DNA of 64,000 nt from assembly GCF_928368155.1 (NCBI RefSeq), contig NZ_CAKMRU010000003.1, positions 1 to 64,000 on the forward strand. Direction: 5' to 3'. Positions 36,159 to 44,880 of the stretch are shown piece by piece. The notes beneath the pieces are model-generated. The model was given only the letters and a program-made list of their open reading frames with translations, ran no database searches and had not been told where the DNA came from. A program made the position numbers and the translations under genes. Each line of letters starts with the position of its first letter. Within the stretch, counting starts at the first letter, position 1. Origin of the DNA: Anaerococcus ihuae. Its GTDB lineage: Bacteria; Bacillota; Clostridia; Tissierellales; Peptoniphilaceae.

Positions 36159-37650
36159 AATCTCTCCTTCCTGCCATTAATAGACCAAGCCTTTCTTTTG
36201 TAAAATTCTCACGTTTATCTACATCCATTATTTCACCTTTATAGAGAACAGCTATCTTATCCGAAATTTTCAATATCTCATCTAGATCTGCTGAAATCAA
36301 TAAAATTGCTTTACCATTATTCCTCATCTGAATAAACTGTTCATGAATAAATTGAATTGCTCCTATATCTAGACCACGTGATGGCTGTGCAGCTAATAAA
36401 AATTCACTATTATTTTTCATTTCTCTAGCAACAACTAACTTTTGTTGATTACCTCCAGATAAGCCTCCTACATTTTGTTCCATATTTGAAAATTTTACAT
36501 TATATTTTTCTAAAGATGCACTTGTAAAATTCTTTATACTATCATATTTTAATAGGCGATTATTAATTAATTTCTTATTATTTTGATTTCCTAAAAGCAT
36601 ATTTTCATACAAATTCATGTCTGGTAAAATTGCTCGTTTAAATCTATCCGATGGTATATAGCCTATACCAAGATCCTTTAGTTCTATAGTTTTCATTGAT
36701 GATATCTCTTTATTATCATAGAAAATTTCTCCTTCTATAGTATCTCTAAGGCCCATTATCATCTCTTCAAGCTCTATTTGACCATTACCATCAACTCCAG
36801 CCACTCCAAGTATTTCGCCACTATGAATTTCTAAGAAAATATTTTCTATAGAATTCTCTAATAATTTTAAATTATTAATTTTAAATATAAGTTTATTTTT
36901 GGAAACATCTTTTAATTGACTTGTTTCCGCAATTTCATGACCAACCATTTTTTCTGCTAGTATTTTTGCATCAACATCTTTTATACTTAATTTTTCTACT
37001 AATTTACCATTTCTTAATATAGTAGCAGTGTCTGCAATTTCCATTGTTTCATTTAACTTATGAGTTATAAAAATAATGGTCATTCCATTTTTCTGTAATC
37101 CTATTAGAACTTTCATAAGCTGATTAGCTTCCTGAGGAGTAAGTACTGCAGTAGGTTCATCAAGAACCAAAATATCAGCACCTCTATATAAAGCTTTGAT
37201 TATTTCGGTTCTTTGTTTTAAGCCTACTGAAAGATTTGAAACTTTCTCATCAAGATTTATTTCTAATCCATATTTATTAATAATTTCTTCCACTTTCTTT
37301 TTATTTTGACTGTAATCAATTTTGTATTTCCCTATTTCTTGACCCAAAATTATATTTTGTAAAACAGTCATATTTTCTACCAGCATAAAATGTTGGTGGA
37401 CCATACCTAATCCATTATGAAAAGCATCTCGTGCATTCCTAATATCTACTTTATTTCCATATAGTTTTATTTCGCCAGCATCGCTATTATATATTCCAAA
37501 TAGAACATTCATCAAAGTTGTTTTACCTGCTCCATTTTCTCCTAAGAGACAATGAATTTCACCTTTTTCCACAGAAAAATCAACACTATCTAGCGCAATC
37601 TTTCCGTTGAAACTTTTGCTAATGCCTTTCATTTCAACTGCCATGCTCAT
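36145..37650 (-). CDS. Nucleoside ABC importer duplicated ATPase (NupO/YufO-like)
   Basis: A 501-residue double ATPase, as in sugar/nucleoside importers of the RbsA/NupO type. The first half has a full set (Walker A GENGAGKTTLM, signature LSVGLKQR, Walker B ILVLDEPTAVL, ITHKL); the second has a degenerate Walker A (GVDGNGQIELEEMI), signature LSGGNQQK and QPSRGLDIGA in place of a normal Walker B. One competent and one impaired site is normal for this family. The N-terminus MSMAVEMKGISKSF has an AGGATG box. Confidence 0.92.
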   Translation of the reverse strand: MSMAVEMKGISKSFNGKIALDSVDFSVEKGEIHCLLGENGAGKTTLMNVLFGIYNSDAGEIKLYGNKVDIRNARDAFHNGLGMVHQHFMLVENMTVLQNIILGQEIGKYKIDYSQNKKKVEEIINKYGLEINLDEKVSNLSVGLKQRTEIIKALYRGADILVLDEPTAVLTPQEANQLMKVLIGLQKNGMTIIFITHKLNETMEIADTATILRNGKLVEKLSIKDVDAKILAEKMVGHEIAETSQLKDVSKNKLIFKINNLKLLENSIENIFLEIHSGEILGVAGVDGNGQIELEEMIMGLRDTIEGEIFYDNKEISSMKTIELKDLGIGYIPSDRFKRAILPDMNLYENMLLGNQNNKKLINNRLLKYDSIKNFTSASLEKYNVKFSNMEQNVGGLSGGNQQKLVVAREMKNNSEFLLAAQPSRGLDIGAIQFIHEQFIQMRNNGKAILLISADLDEILKISDKIAVLYKGEIMDVDKRENFTKERLGLLMAGRRDYEKV

Positions 37651-37662
37651 AATTACATCCTA

Positions 37663-38730
37663 TCATTTTAAAGATTTTTCAAACTCTTTCAATTCGTCCA
37701 TATTTGCAGGAACTTCTATATCTCCCTTTATTATTTTTTCTTTGCTTTCTTTAATTGATTTAATAACATCTTCTGGTAGATTTACTTCTGATCCATCTGT
37801 AACTAAATCTACACCATTTTCTTTCAATCCAAGTTTAATTATTTCTCCCTTGAACTTATTTTCTACAACAGATTTTATTGCATTATAAGCTTCAACATCT
37901 ACATTTTTAATCATTGAACCTACAATTACCTTAGGTTCAACTGAGTTTTGATTTATATTTACTCCAAAAGCATAAGTTGAATTTTCTTTAGCCGCTTGGA
38001 ATAATCCATTTCCACTCATACCAGATGCATGGAATACTACATCCATTCCTTGTTGATTCATAGATTTTGCAATTTCTTTTGCTGTAGTTACATCTGTAAA
38101 TCCACCTACAAAATCAGCTGTTACTTCTATTTCTTTATCTATATTCTTAGCACCTGCTGCATATCCAGAATAAAATGTTCTTATATTTGGAGCATCAACC
38201 CCACCTATAAAACCTAACTTTTTATCTTGTGAAAGATCGAAATCTTCATAATGTGATTTCATACCAGCTGCAGCCACACCAACCAAATATGATGCTTCCT
38301 CATCTTTAGTCATATAACTTACAACATTATCTTCTTTTACAGAACTATCTATCAAAGCAAACTTTTGATTTGGAAATTCTTTAGCTACTTTTTCCATAGC
38401 CTGAATAGCTTCATAAGTTAATCCAATAACTAAATCATAGTCACCTGTTGCTGCCATATCTCTCAAAGATAATTCTACATCTCCAACTGCTTTTATTTGT
38501 ACTTTATCATACTCGATACCAAAATCTTTTTTTGCTTTTTCAACTCCTTTTAATGTCAAATCATTAAAAGCTCCATCTCCAAATCCACTACTTGATGATA
38601 CCAATCCAACCTTTATTGGTTTAGTATTATTTTTTGATTCATTTGATCCAGTATCATTTTTCCCTCCACATCCTGATGTTAATCCAACGATTAATAGTAA
38701 CATAAAAACTTTAGACAAAATCCTTTTCAT
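37663..38730 (-). CDS. BMP-family nucleoside-binding lipoprotein
   Basis: Receptor of the importer, 355 residues. Lipoprotein signal with lipobox LTSGC (Cys21), followed by a Gly/Asn-rich linker. The PnrA/BmpA fold is clear from LVSSSSGFGDGAFNDLTLKG, GLTYEAIQAMEKVA, FALIDSSV, LGFIGGVDAPNI and VVFHASGMSGNG. BMP receptors bind purine and pyrimidine nucleosides, which fits the phosphorylases downstream. AAGGAGG precedes the ATG. First gene of the operon, behind a cre-like box and a HutC-type operator. Confidence 0.93.
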   Translation of the reverse strand: MKRILSKVFMLLLIVGLTSGCGGKNDTGSNESKNNTKPIKVGLVSSSSGFGDGAFNDLTLKGVEKAKKDFGIEYDKVQIKAVGDVELSLRDMAATGDYDLVIGLTYEAIQAMEKVAKEFPNQKFALIDSSVKEDNVVSYMTKDEEASYLVGVAAAGMKSHYEDFDLSQDKKLGFIGGVDAPNIRTFYSGYAAGAKNIDKEIEVTADFVGGFTDVTTAKEIAKSMNQQGMDVVFHASGMSGNGLFQAAKENSTYAFGVNINQNSVEPKVIVGSMIKNVDVEAYNAIKSVVENKFKGEIIKLGLKENGVDLVTDGSEVNLPEDVIKSIKESKEKIIKGDIEVPANMDELKEFEKSLK

Positions 38731-38744
38731 TTCTCAAACCTCCT

Positions 38745-38758
38745 TGAAAACGATTTAA
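38745..38758 (-). promoter_or_regulatory. cre-like site before the nucleoside operon
   Basis: TGAAAACGATTTAA (read on the plus strand) matches the CcpA consensus TGWAANCGNTNWCA at 13 of 14 positions. It lies in the 5' leader between the operator and the first gene. Confidence 0.5.
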
Positions 38759-38760
38759 TG

Positions 38761-38772
38761 TTGTATATACAA
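38761..38772. promoter_or_regulatory. HutC-type GntR operator
   Basis: Perfect palindrome TTGTATATACAA containing GTATATAC, which fits the HutC-subfamily core GTMTAKAC. Placed just downstream of the promoter of the operon that encodes a HutC-type regulator. A weaker half-match, TTGTACGT, follows at 38781. Confidence 0.65.
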
Positions 38773-38795
38773 GTTATTTATTGTACGTTTATTTA

Positions 38796-38824
38796 ATGGT
38801 ATCATCTATACTATTGATTGTCAA
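38796..38824 (-). promoter_or_regulatory. Promoter of the nucleoside operon
   Basis: On the minus strand TTGACA (38824-38819), a 17-base spacer and TACCAT (38801-38796); the operator overlaps the start of the transcript. Confidence 0.6.
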
Positions 38825-38997
38825 TTTTATTTTAAAATTAATGCATAAATAAAATGTAATCTATTAAAAACATCGATTTTTTTTATACTTAATATTAAAA
38901 CTTAGGAAAATGTTTATATTATTTCACTTGTATTAATAAGTAATATTCACCTAATATGAAATATAAGTATTTAAATTAATTAATAAAATTCTATACT

Positions 38998-39041
38998 AAA
39001 AAAGGAATATCCATCTTCTTTTAATAGACATTCCTTTTTTT
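38998..39041. terminator. Terminator after the transaldolase-like gene
   Basis: AAAAAAGGAATATC and GACATTCCTTTTTTT form a hairpin with T-runs on both strands; it is 50 bases past the stop of the minus-strand gene at 39092. The rest of the gap 38825-38997 is AT-rich and featureless. Confidence 0.7.
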
Positions 39042-39091
39042 ATTATAGAGTTTAGTTTCATGCATATTTTTTCTTAATCTACTTACAGTTT

Positions 39092-39739
39092 TTATCTTTT
39101 TATAAAATCTTCCCAATCTTTTTTGAAATTTTCTATTCCTTGGCTTGTTAGTGGATGGGTCCACAATTTTTCAAATAATTTTCCTGGGATTGTTGCTATA
39201 TGACTTCCTGCCAAGGCTGCATCTTCTAGGTGTTTATTGGTTCTGATTGATGCAGCAATTATTTGTGTATCAAGTCCATAATTATCTAAAACTTGTTTTA
39301 AATTATAAATTAATTCTCCCCCGTCTTCTCCCATATCATCTATTCTTCCTACAAATGGAGAAATATATGTTGCTCCAGCTTTTGCTGCCATTAGCCCTTG
39401 ACTTACTGAAAAAATTAGGGTGCAATTTGTTTTTATTCCTTTTTTTGAAAGGGTATTGATGGCTTTTAATCCGTCTTCTGTCATAGGAATTTTTACTACA
39501 ATATTTTCTGCCCATTTTGAAATTTCTGTAGCTTCTTTTACCATTTCTTCATAATCATAGCTTGTAACTTCAGCAGAAATTGGTCCGTCAACAATTGATG
39601 AAATTTCTGTCACGACTTCTTTAAAATCTCTTCCTTCTTTTTTTATAAGTGATGGATTTGTTGTAACACCATCACAAAGTCCCAAATCATTTATTCTTTT
39701 TATTTGATCAACGTTTGCAGTATCTAGAAAAAATTTCAT
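39092..39739 (-). CDS. Transaldolase-like fructose-6-phosphate aldolase (TalC/FSA family)
   Basis: A 215-residue, single-domain class I aldolase of the small transaldolase family. The Schiff-base lysine is in [13 protein letters not shown]; other hallmarks are [57 protein letters not shown]. Family members are either transaldolases (pentose phosphate pathway) or fructose-6-phosphate aldolases; in Firmicutes most behave as transaldolases, but one deciding residue cannot be read safely by eye. It is a single gene. Confidence 0.9.
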   Translation of the reverse strand: MKFFLDTANVDQIKRINDLGLCDGVTTNPSLIKKEGRDFKEVVTEISSIVDGPISAEVTSYDYEEMVKEATEISKWAENIVVKIPMTEDGLKAINTLSKKGIKTNCTLIFSVSQGLMAAKAGATYISPFVGRIDDMGEDGGELIYNLKQVLDNYGLDTQIIAASIRTNKHLEDAALAGSHIATIPGKLFEKLWTHPLTSQGIENFKKDWEDFIKR

Positions 39740-39857
39740 TTATTACTCCTTTTATTTTATTCTTTTTTATCTTATACCCAATTATTTTTCTCAAAAATTT
39801 TATTTTTTTCTTAAACATGATAAACTAAAATTAGTTAGTAAATTTCAAGGAGTTTTT

Positions 39858-40346
39858 ATGATAGTAATTTTAGCGGTTGATAGGGAATTTGGAATTGGTA
39901 AAAACAACAAACTTCTTTTCCACATAAAAAAAGATTTGGCTCATTTTAAAAAATTAACTTTAAATAATATTGTTATTATGGGAAGAAAAACTTATGAATC
40001 AATGAATGGAGATCTTCCTAATAGGGAAAATTTAGTTTTAACTAGAAATGAAGATTTAAAACTTGATGATGCCTTGGTTTTTAATAAGGTGGAAAATCTT
40101 TTGAAATATTTGGATGAAAACAAAAATGATAGGGAAGTTTTTGTGATTGGTGGAAATCAAATTGTTGATTTACTTTTACCTTTCTGTGACCAAGCCATTT
40201 TAACAAAAATTGATAGCAAAAAAGATGCTGATACTTTTCTTCATAATTTTGATGAAGATGAGGATTTTGAAATTGTCGATGAATCTGAAGATTTTTTTGA
40301 AAATGATACAAAATTTAAATATGTAAATTATAGGAGGAAAAAATGA
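39858..40346 (+). CDS. folA: Dihydrofolate reductase
   Basis: NADPH-dependent reduction of dihydrofolate. 162 residues. Opening MIVILAVDREFGIGKNNKLLF is the Met20-loop region, in which the usual Trp is replaced by Leu-Leu-Phe, unlike the common LPW. NADPH-binding parts are IVIMGRKTYESM and VFVIGGNQIVDLLLP, and the acidic proton relay is the Asp in KKDLAHFKKL. AAGGAG precedes the ATG. It overlaps the next gene by 4 bases. No thyA is adjacent. Confidence 0.92.
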   Translation: MIVILAVDREFGIGKNNKLLFHIKKDLAHFKKLTLNNIVIMGRKTYESMNGDLPNRENLVLTRNEDLKLDDALVFNKVENLLKYLDENKNDREVFVIGGNQIVDLLLPFCDQAILTKIDSKKDADTFLHNFDEDEDFEIVDESEDFFENDTKFKYVNYRRKK

Positions 40347-40582
40347 TTGAAATTTTTGTAAGCTCACTTTGTCCAGATTGCACAGAAATTATTAAAAATT
40401 ATAGGGAAAATCCTGAGGATTTTGAAAATGTTGACTTAATTGATATTACAAAGTCAATGGCAAATCTAAAGAGATTTTTCTCATACAGAGATTACAAAGT
40501 TGAATTTAAAGAAAAAATTGAAACTGGTCAAGTTGGTATACCTGTTAAAATTATTGATGGGAAAGAAATTGTTTTTATGTAA
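40343..40582 (+). CDS. Small glutaredoxin-like protein
   Basis: 79 residues with a thioredoxin-fold start and a redox motif, FVSSLCPDCTEII (CPDC), then the cis-proline segment QVGIPVKII. This fits short glutaredoxin-like proteins of anaerobic Firmicutes. AGGAGG precedes the ATG, which overlaps the folA stop by 4 bases. Partner and role unknown. Confidence 0.8.
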   Translation: MIEIFVSSLCPDCTEIIKNYRENPEDFENVDLIDITKSMANLKRFFSYRDYKVEFKEKIETGQVGIPVKIIDGKEIVFM

Positions 40583-40609
40583 AAAAAATTAAATATATTT
40601 TTATACTGG

Positions 40610-40644
40610 AAAAGCGGAGAATCAAATTATTTTCTCCGCTTTTT
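40610..40644. terminator. Bidirectional terminator
   Basis: AAAAGCGGAGAA and TTCTCCGCTTTT, 10-base loop, between convergent folA-unit and the phosphofructokinase gene. Confidence 0.85.
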
Positions 40645-40650
40645 AGTTTA

Positions 40651-41871
40651 TCATTTTGTAAAATCTTCTAATTTTATATAATCAAAAATTCCCTCTGTAA
40701 ATTCTTGACTTATTTCCCCCTTTATTAATGGTAAGGTGTATTCAGTGATTTTTTCTTTTAAAATTTCTCTTGATTCTAGCCAGTCTGCTGGAATTTTTTT
40801 CTCTTTGTTTGCTATATTTGATGGATTTGTTGTTGAATATTTAACTTTATATTCTTCTCCATCATCTCTTTTTAAAATTGGAACTATATTTGTTTGATTT
40901 TTTCCTTCTTTTATAGCAAGATATCCCAATTCATAAGCTTCGTCTGAATCAGTTTTTGAAATCAAAAAACTTGTTCTTTGGATAATATTTAATTCTACCG
41001 AACGAGTTTTTACTTCTAACTTATCGTGAATATAGTCTGAAATTTTTTGACCAATTCCTGCAATTATAGGATGATTGAAACCCTTGTCAAAAGATTTTTG
41101 ATTTTCATTTTCAAGCTTTCCTTCCTTATCCATAAAACCTTCTGAAACAGCAATCACCAAATTGTTATCTTCCTTAAATTTTTCTTTTATTTCTTTTTCT
41201 ATATCATCCAAAGATTTAGAATCTTCTGGAAGATAAACTAAATTTACAATATCTTTTTTTCTTTTGTAATTTGCAAGATAAGAAGTTGAAGTCAACCATC
41301 CCGCATTTCTTCCCATAATTTCAACAAAGGTGATTGATTTTATTGGATAAATATCGCAATCTAGCCTAACTTGTCTTAGTGCAGAATTTACAAATTTTGC
41401 AGCAGAAGCAAATCCTGGAGAATGGTCCATCTCACACAAATCATTATCAATCGTTTTTGGACAACCAACCACATTTACCCAATCAATATTGTTTTTTTCT
41501 ATGTATGAATTGAGTTTCATAACTGTATCCATTGAATCATTTCCACCAATATAGACAAAAGTTGAAATTTCATATTTTTTCAAATTTTCAAAGATTTTTT
41601 TATATTGGTCATTTTCTAAGTCATCGCTTAATTTAAAACGACAAGATCCAAGAATTGAAGATGGTCTTTTTTTAAGTCTTTCTTTTGCTTTCTCATCTTC
41701 AAATAAATCTTTGTCAACACACTTTATATTTTCATGTAAAAGTCCCTCAATTCCATTTAAAGAAACATATACATTTTCAAAACCAAAATCAATCCCAGCT
41801 TGGATAGCTCCAGCCAAAGATGAGTTAATAACTGCAGTAGGTCCACCTGACTGCCCAATAAGACAATTCAT
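40651..41871 (-). CDS. pfp: PPi-dependent 6-phosphofructokinase
   Basis: Phosphorylates fructose-6-phosphate in glycolysis. At 406 residues it is longer than the 320-residue ATP enzyme. The nucleotide/phosphate motif reads YIGGNDSMDT, with Asp where ATP-dependent enzymes have Gly (GGDGS), and the substrate motif reads CPKTIDNDL with Lys, as in PPi-using enzymes. So pyrophosphate is the likely donor; this is a residue-based inference. I use the ATG at 41871 because AGGAGG precedes it and the family begins near MNCLIGQSGGPT; a 13-codon upstream extension lacks support. A PPi-cleaving enzyme is encoded at the right edge of the window. Confidence 0.87.
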   Translation of the reverse strand: MNCLIGQSGGPTAVINSSLAGAIQAGIDFGFENVYVSLNGIEGLLHENIKCVDKDLFEDEKAKERLKKRPSSILGSCRFKLSDDLENDQYKKIFENLKKYEISTFVYIGGNDSMDTVMKLNSYIEKNNIDWVNVVGCPKTIDNDLCEMDHSPGFASAAKFVNSALRQVRLDCDIYPIKSITFVEIMGRNAGWLTSTSYLANYKRKKDIVNLVYLPEDSKSLDDIEKEIKEKFKEDNNLVIAVSEGFMDKEGKLENENQKSFDKGFNHPIIAGIGQKISDYIHDKLEVKTRSVELNIIQRTSFLISKTDSDEAYELGYLAIKEGKNQTNIVPILKRDDGEEYKVKYSTTNPSNIANKEKKIPADWLESREILKEKITEYTLPLIKGEISQEFTEGIFDYIKLEDFTK

Positions 41872-41953
41872 AAATCCTCCTAAATTTTTAATACCTATAT
41901 ATATTACCATTTTCTTAGATTTTTGAAAATTTTTGTTAATAAATTAATATTTT

Positions 41954-42550
41954 TTACAAAAATTTATTTACGTAATATCCTATAGGCTTTTTCAATTTGT
42001 TTTCAAAATATTTTTCGTATTCTTTTAATTTTTTTAATCTTTCTTCTTCAAAAGGAATTTTTTTGTATTTTTCTTTTAAAATTTCTTGCTTTTTTTCTAT
42101 TCCTAGATAAGTATCAGTGATGGAATTATCTAGAACTTGGATTAGTTTATCATAATCATTATAAGAGTAAGACAAAAGTAAGTTTTTTATAGTATTTATA
42201 TCTTTTTCTTCTAAATTAATTTCTCCAAGATATGAATTTATATCTTTAATAATAAAAGAGTGGCTTATGGCAATTCTTGCTGGGAAAAAATATGTTTCAT
42301 TTCTTAAAATATGAAAAGATCTAAAATTATTTTCTAGTCCTACTTTTTTTTCTTTTTTTCCTATATCAAAAAGCGATCCACATGCAAAGGCTATGTCTTC
42401 ATCTAGCCCTATTTCTTTTCCTATAATTTTTGCACTTTTTCCAATAGTTTTTGACCTTGTAACCCATGGACCCAAATTTTCATTATCTTCTATCAAATAA
42501 TAATTTATTTTGTCTTTATTTGGGATATTTCCGTATTTTTCTTTATACAT
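41954..42550 (-). CDS. HD-domain-like protein with altered metal ligands
   Basis: 198 residues resembling small HD-domain phosphohydrolases (GPWV-x-HS ... LLHDIG type). In this protein the first ligand histidine is Arg (GPWVTRSKTIGKSA) and the central HD pair is Phe-Asp (SLFDIGKKEK), while a later histidine is kept (ARIAISHSF). The metal site is therefore probably lost, and it is likely a binding or regulatory protein. The gene overlaps the thioesterase by 8 bases. Function unknown. Confidence 0.6.
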   Translation of the reverse strand: MYKEKYGNIPNKDKINYYLIEDNENLGPWVTRSKTIGKSAKIIGKEIGLDEDIAFACGSLFDIGKKEKKVGLENNFRSFHILRNETYFFPARIAISHSFIIKDINSYLGEINLEEKDINTIKNLLLSYSYNDYDKLIQVLDNSITDTYLGIEKKQEILKEKYKKIPFEEERLKKLKEYEKYFENKLKKPIGYYVNKFL

Positions 42551-43241
42551 TTCTAAGTCCTAGCTTACCATAAGTGTAAATTTCTTCATTACCATCTACA
42601 AATTTATATATAATTTCATTTTCTTTTTCTGATTTTTGCCCAAAAACATATTTTTTGTTTCTTATTTCATTTTTGTAGACTATATTTATAAATTCTATAT
42701 CTTGGTCTTTTACATTTGAAATTTCTGCCAACAAATCCATATAGGAAGCATTATTTACGTGATAATTTGAGTCTAGGTCTGTATTTCTTATTTGTATTTT
42801 TTCTAAATTTCCAAAATCCCCCTCATATTTATGGGATTTTTCCTTATAAATAGGGTCTTCTTTTTCATAAGCTTTTGCAATTTCTATTGGAATTTTTATT
42901 GGACGCATTTTTTTAAGGCCAAATAATAAAAATACACAATAGGCTTCGACTATAATTTCTCCATCTTTTTCGATAAAAAAATTTCTGTAGGCATAAAATT
43001 TATTCATATTTATTGCAAAAGTTGTGATTTTTATTTTATCTTTTGCTCTAATTGGTTTTTTAATTTTTATATCCCAAGAATATACTACCCACCTTTTATC
43101 TTCCATTATTTTTTTATCTTCTACCTCTTCTGCTTGGTCAAAAGATACTTCAAACATCAAGGACAAAAGATATTTATTTTTCAAATATCCCTCACTATTT
43201 GTAAGAAACCTTTCTACTTCAAATTCTTTGCTTTTTCTCAT
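42543..43241 (-). CDS. Acyl-ACP thioesterase
   Basis: Hydrolyses acyl-ACP to free fatty acid, stopping chain elongation. 232 residues containing two hot-dog domains as in the FatA/FatB-type bacterial family. Family traits are the KKFL/TRF-type N-terminal segment, WVVYSWDIKIKKP, and the catalytic Asn/His stretch NTDLDSNYHVNNASYMDLLAE. AAGGA precedes the ATG. It overlaps the HD-like gene by 8 bases and follows the ABC1-kinase gene by 1 base. Confidence 0.88.
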   Translation of the reverse strand: MRKSKEFEVERFLTNSEGYLKNKYLLSLMFEVSFDQAEEVEDKKIMEDKRWVVYSWDIKIKKPIRAKDKIKITTFAINMNKFYAYRNFFIEKDGEIIVEAYCVFLLFGLKKMRPIKIPIEIAKAYEKEDPIYKEKSHKYEGDFGNLEKIQIRNTDLDSNYHVNNASYMDLLAEISNVKDQDIEFINIVYKNEIRNKKYVFGQKSEKENEIIYKFVDGNEEIYTYGKLGLRNV

Positions 43242-43242
43242 T

Positions 43243-44877
43243 TTATTCCTTTCTGTATAAATTTTTAATTATGGCAAATATCATGGTAAATCCTAGACCT
43301 AGGCTTGCAATTAAAATAGCTTTTAAAATATTTTTATCAAAATCTAAAAGGGCAAGACTTAAAAGTGAAAATCCTATAATAATTGAAAGTCCAAGAAAAA
43401 CTAGGGCCTGACTTTTTTGATTTTCAATTTTTTCGTAGGATTTTCTTTCTTCTTCGCTTTTTTGATCGATAATCCTAAAATCTCCCCTGGCAAGTTGCCT
43501 TAAAATATTTAAACTTGTTTGTGGAAATTCTTTTACCAATGAATATGTGTCATAAATTTTTGGTCTTATCCTATCAAAAACCAAATCTGGACTAAAAATT
43601 TTAAATACCATTGATTTTGCAATTGGTAGGGCAAGTTCTAAGAAGGATTCCTTGTAAACTAATTTTTCGATTAGTCCTTCCAAAATAAGGACAGTTTTTC
43701 CAAAATTTGTAAGCTCTGATGGAATTTTTATGGAATAATCTACCAAAAGTGTATAAAAATCCCTAATCAAATCCGCAAGTTTCATTTGATTTAGGCTCAT
43801 GACCATGTATTTATCTAAAAGTTTTTGAATTCTTTTTTCAAAATCTCCGATTTTTTTAGAATCAAATTCTAAAAGTCCCATGCCAATTATAGCGTCAGTT
43901 ATAAGTTTTACTTCATTAAAACTTGCTCCCAAAAATATTTTCATTATTTGATAACGGTAATTTTCTGATAGATTTCCAACGATTCCAAAATCTAAAAGAT
44001 AAATGTTTAAATTTTCGTCTACAAAAATATTCCCTGGATGGGGATCGGCGTGAAAATACCCATAGGTAAACATTTGATTTACATAGGCTCCTATGATTTT
44101 TTCTGCCAAATCTTTTCTAATATCTGACCTTTTTTCATAGACTGACCTGATGGATTTTCCTTCTATATATTCCATGGTCAAAACTTTTTTGCTTGAATAT
44201 GAATCGTAGACATCTGGACAAAGTAGGTCTTTTTTTTGAACATTTAGTTTTCTATATTTTTTAATATTGTTTTTTTCAACTTCAAAGTCAATTTCTCTGT
44301 TTAAAGAAAGGGCAAATTCCTCAACAATTTCACCAAGATTAAAAGATTTTATTCCCTCAAGTTTTGTTTCAAGTTTCTTATAAAGATCTTTCATTATTTT
44401 CAGATCTTCTTTGACATTTTTGTCCAAATCTTTTCTTTGAACTTTTACAACAACTTTTCTCTCATATGATCCAACCTTGATTTTTGCCAAATGAGTTTGG
44501 GCTATTGAGCCTGATGCTAGAGGTTTTTTTTCAAATTCGTCAAAAACGTCATAAATATCCTTGGAAAATTCCCCATAAAAAACTTCCTTGATGTTTTCAA
44601 AATCTTCTTCTTTTACATCATCTTGAAGTTTTTCAAGCTCCATTATTATATTTTCTGAAAAAATATCCCTTCTTGTAGATAATAATTGCCCAAATTTTAC
44701 AAAAACCGGACCCAAATCTTCAAATAAATTCCTTAATTTTTGACCAAATTTACTTTCAAGCTCAAGTATTTCTTTGGAATTTTCTCCCCTGTTTTTTAAA
44801 AGTCTTCTTATATCAAAAATTAAGTCTGGACTTAGAAATTTTTTTATTATTTCAAATTTTCTTTGTTTATATCCCAT
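43243..44877 (-). CDS. ABC1/UbiB-family atypical kinase
   Basis: 544 residues of the AarF/UbiB (ABC1, ADCK) family. Motifs include KFGQLLSTRRDIF (KxGQ), the Ala-rich loop LASGSIAQTHLAKI, VVVKVQRKDLDKNV, FHADPHPGNIFVDENLNIYLLDFG (catalytic loop and metal aspartate) and two C-terminal membrane helices. In aerobes the family supports ubiquinone synthesis, which has no place in a fermentative anaerobe, so the role here is open, perhaps lipid homeostasis. It lies 3 bases after the dCMP deaminase gene. Confidence 0.88.
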   Translation of the reverse strand: MGYKQRKFEIIKKFLSPDLIFDIRRLLKNRGENSKEILELESKFGQKLRNLFEDLGPVFVKFGQLLSTRRDIFSENIIMELEKLQDDVKEEDFENIKEVFYGEFSKDIYDVFDEFEKKPLASGSIAQTHLAKIKVGSYERKVVVKVQRKDLDKNVKEDLKIMKDLYKKLETKLEGIKSFNLGEIVEEFALSLNREIDFEVEKNNIKKYRKLNVQKKDLLCPDVYDSYSSKKVLTMEYIEGKSIRSVYEKRSDIRKDLAEKIIGAYVNQMFTYGYFHADPHPGNIFVDENLNIYLLDFGIVGNLSENYRYQIMKIFLGASFNEVKLITDAIIGMGLLEFDSKKIGDFEKRIQKLLDKYMVMSLNQMKLADLIRDFYTLLVDYSIKIPSELTNFGKTVLILEGLIEKLVYKESFLELALPIAKSMVFKIFSPDLVFDRIRPKIYDTYSLVKEFPQTSLNILRQLARGDFRIIDQKSEEERKSYEKIENQKSQALVFLGLSIIIGFSLLSLALLDFDKNILKAILIASLGLGFTMIFAIIKNLYRKE

Positions 44878-44880
44878 TTT

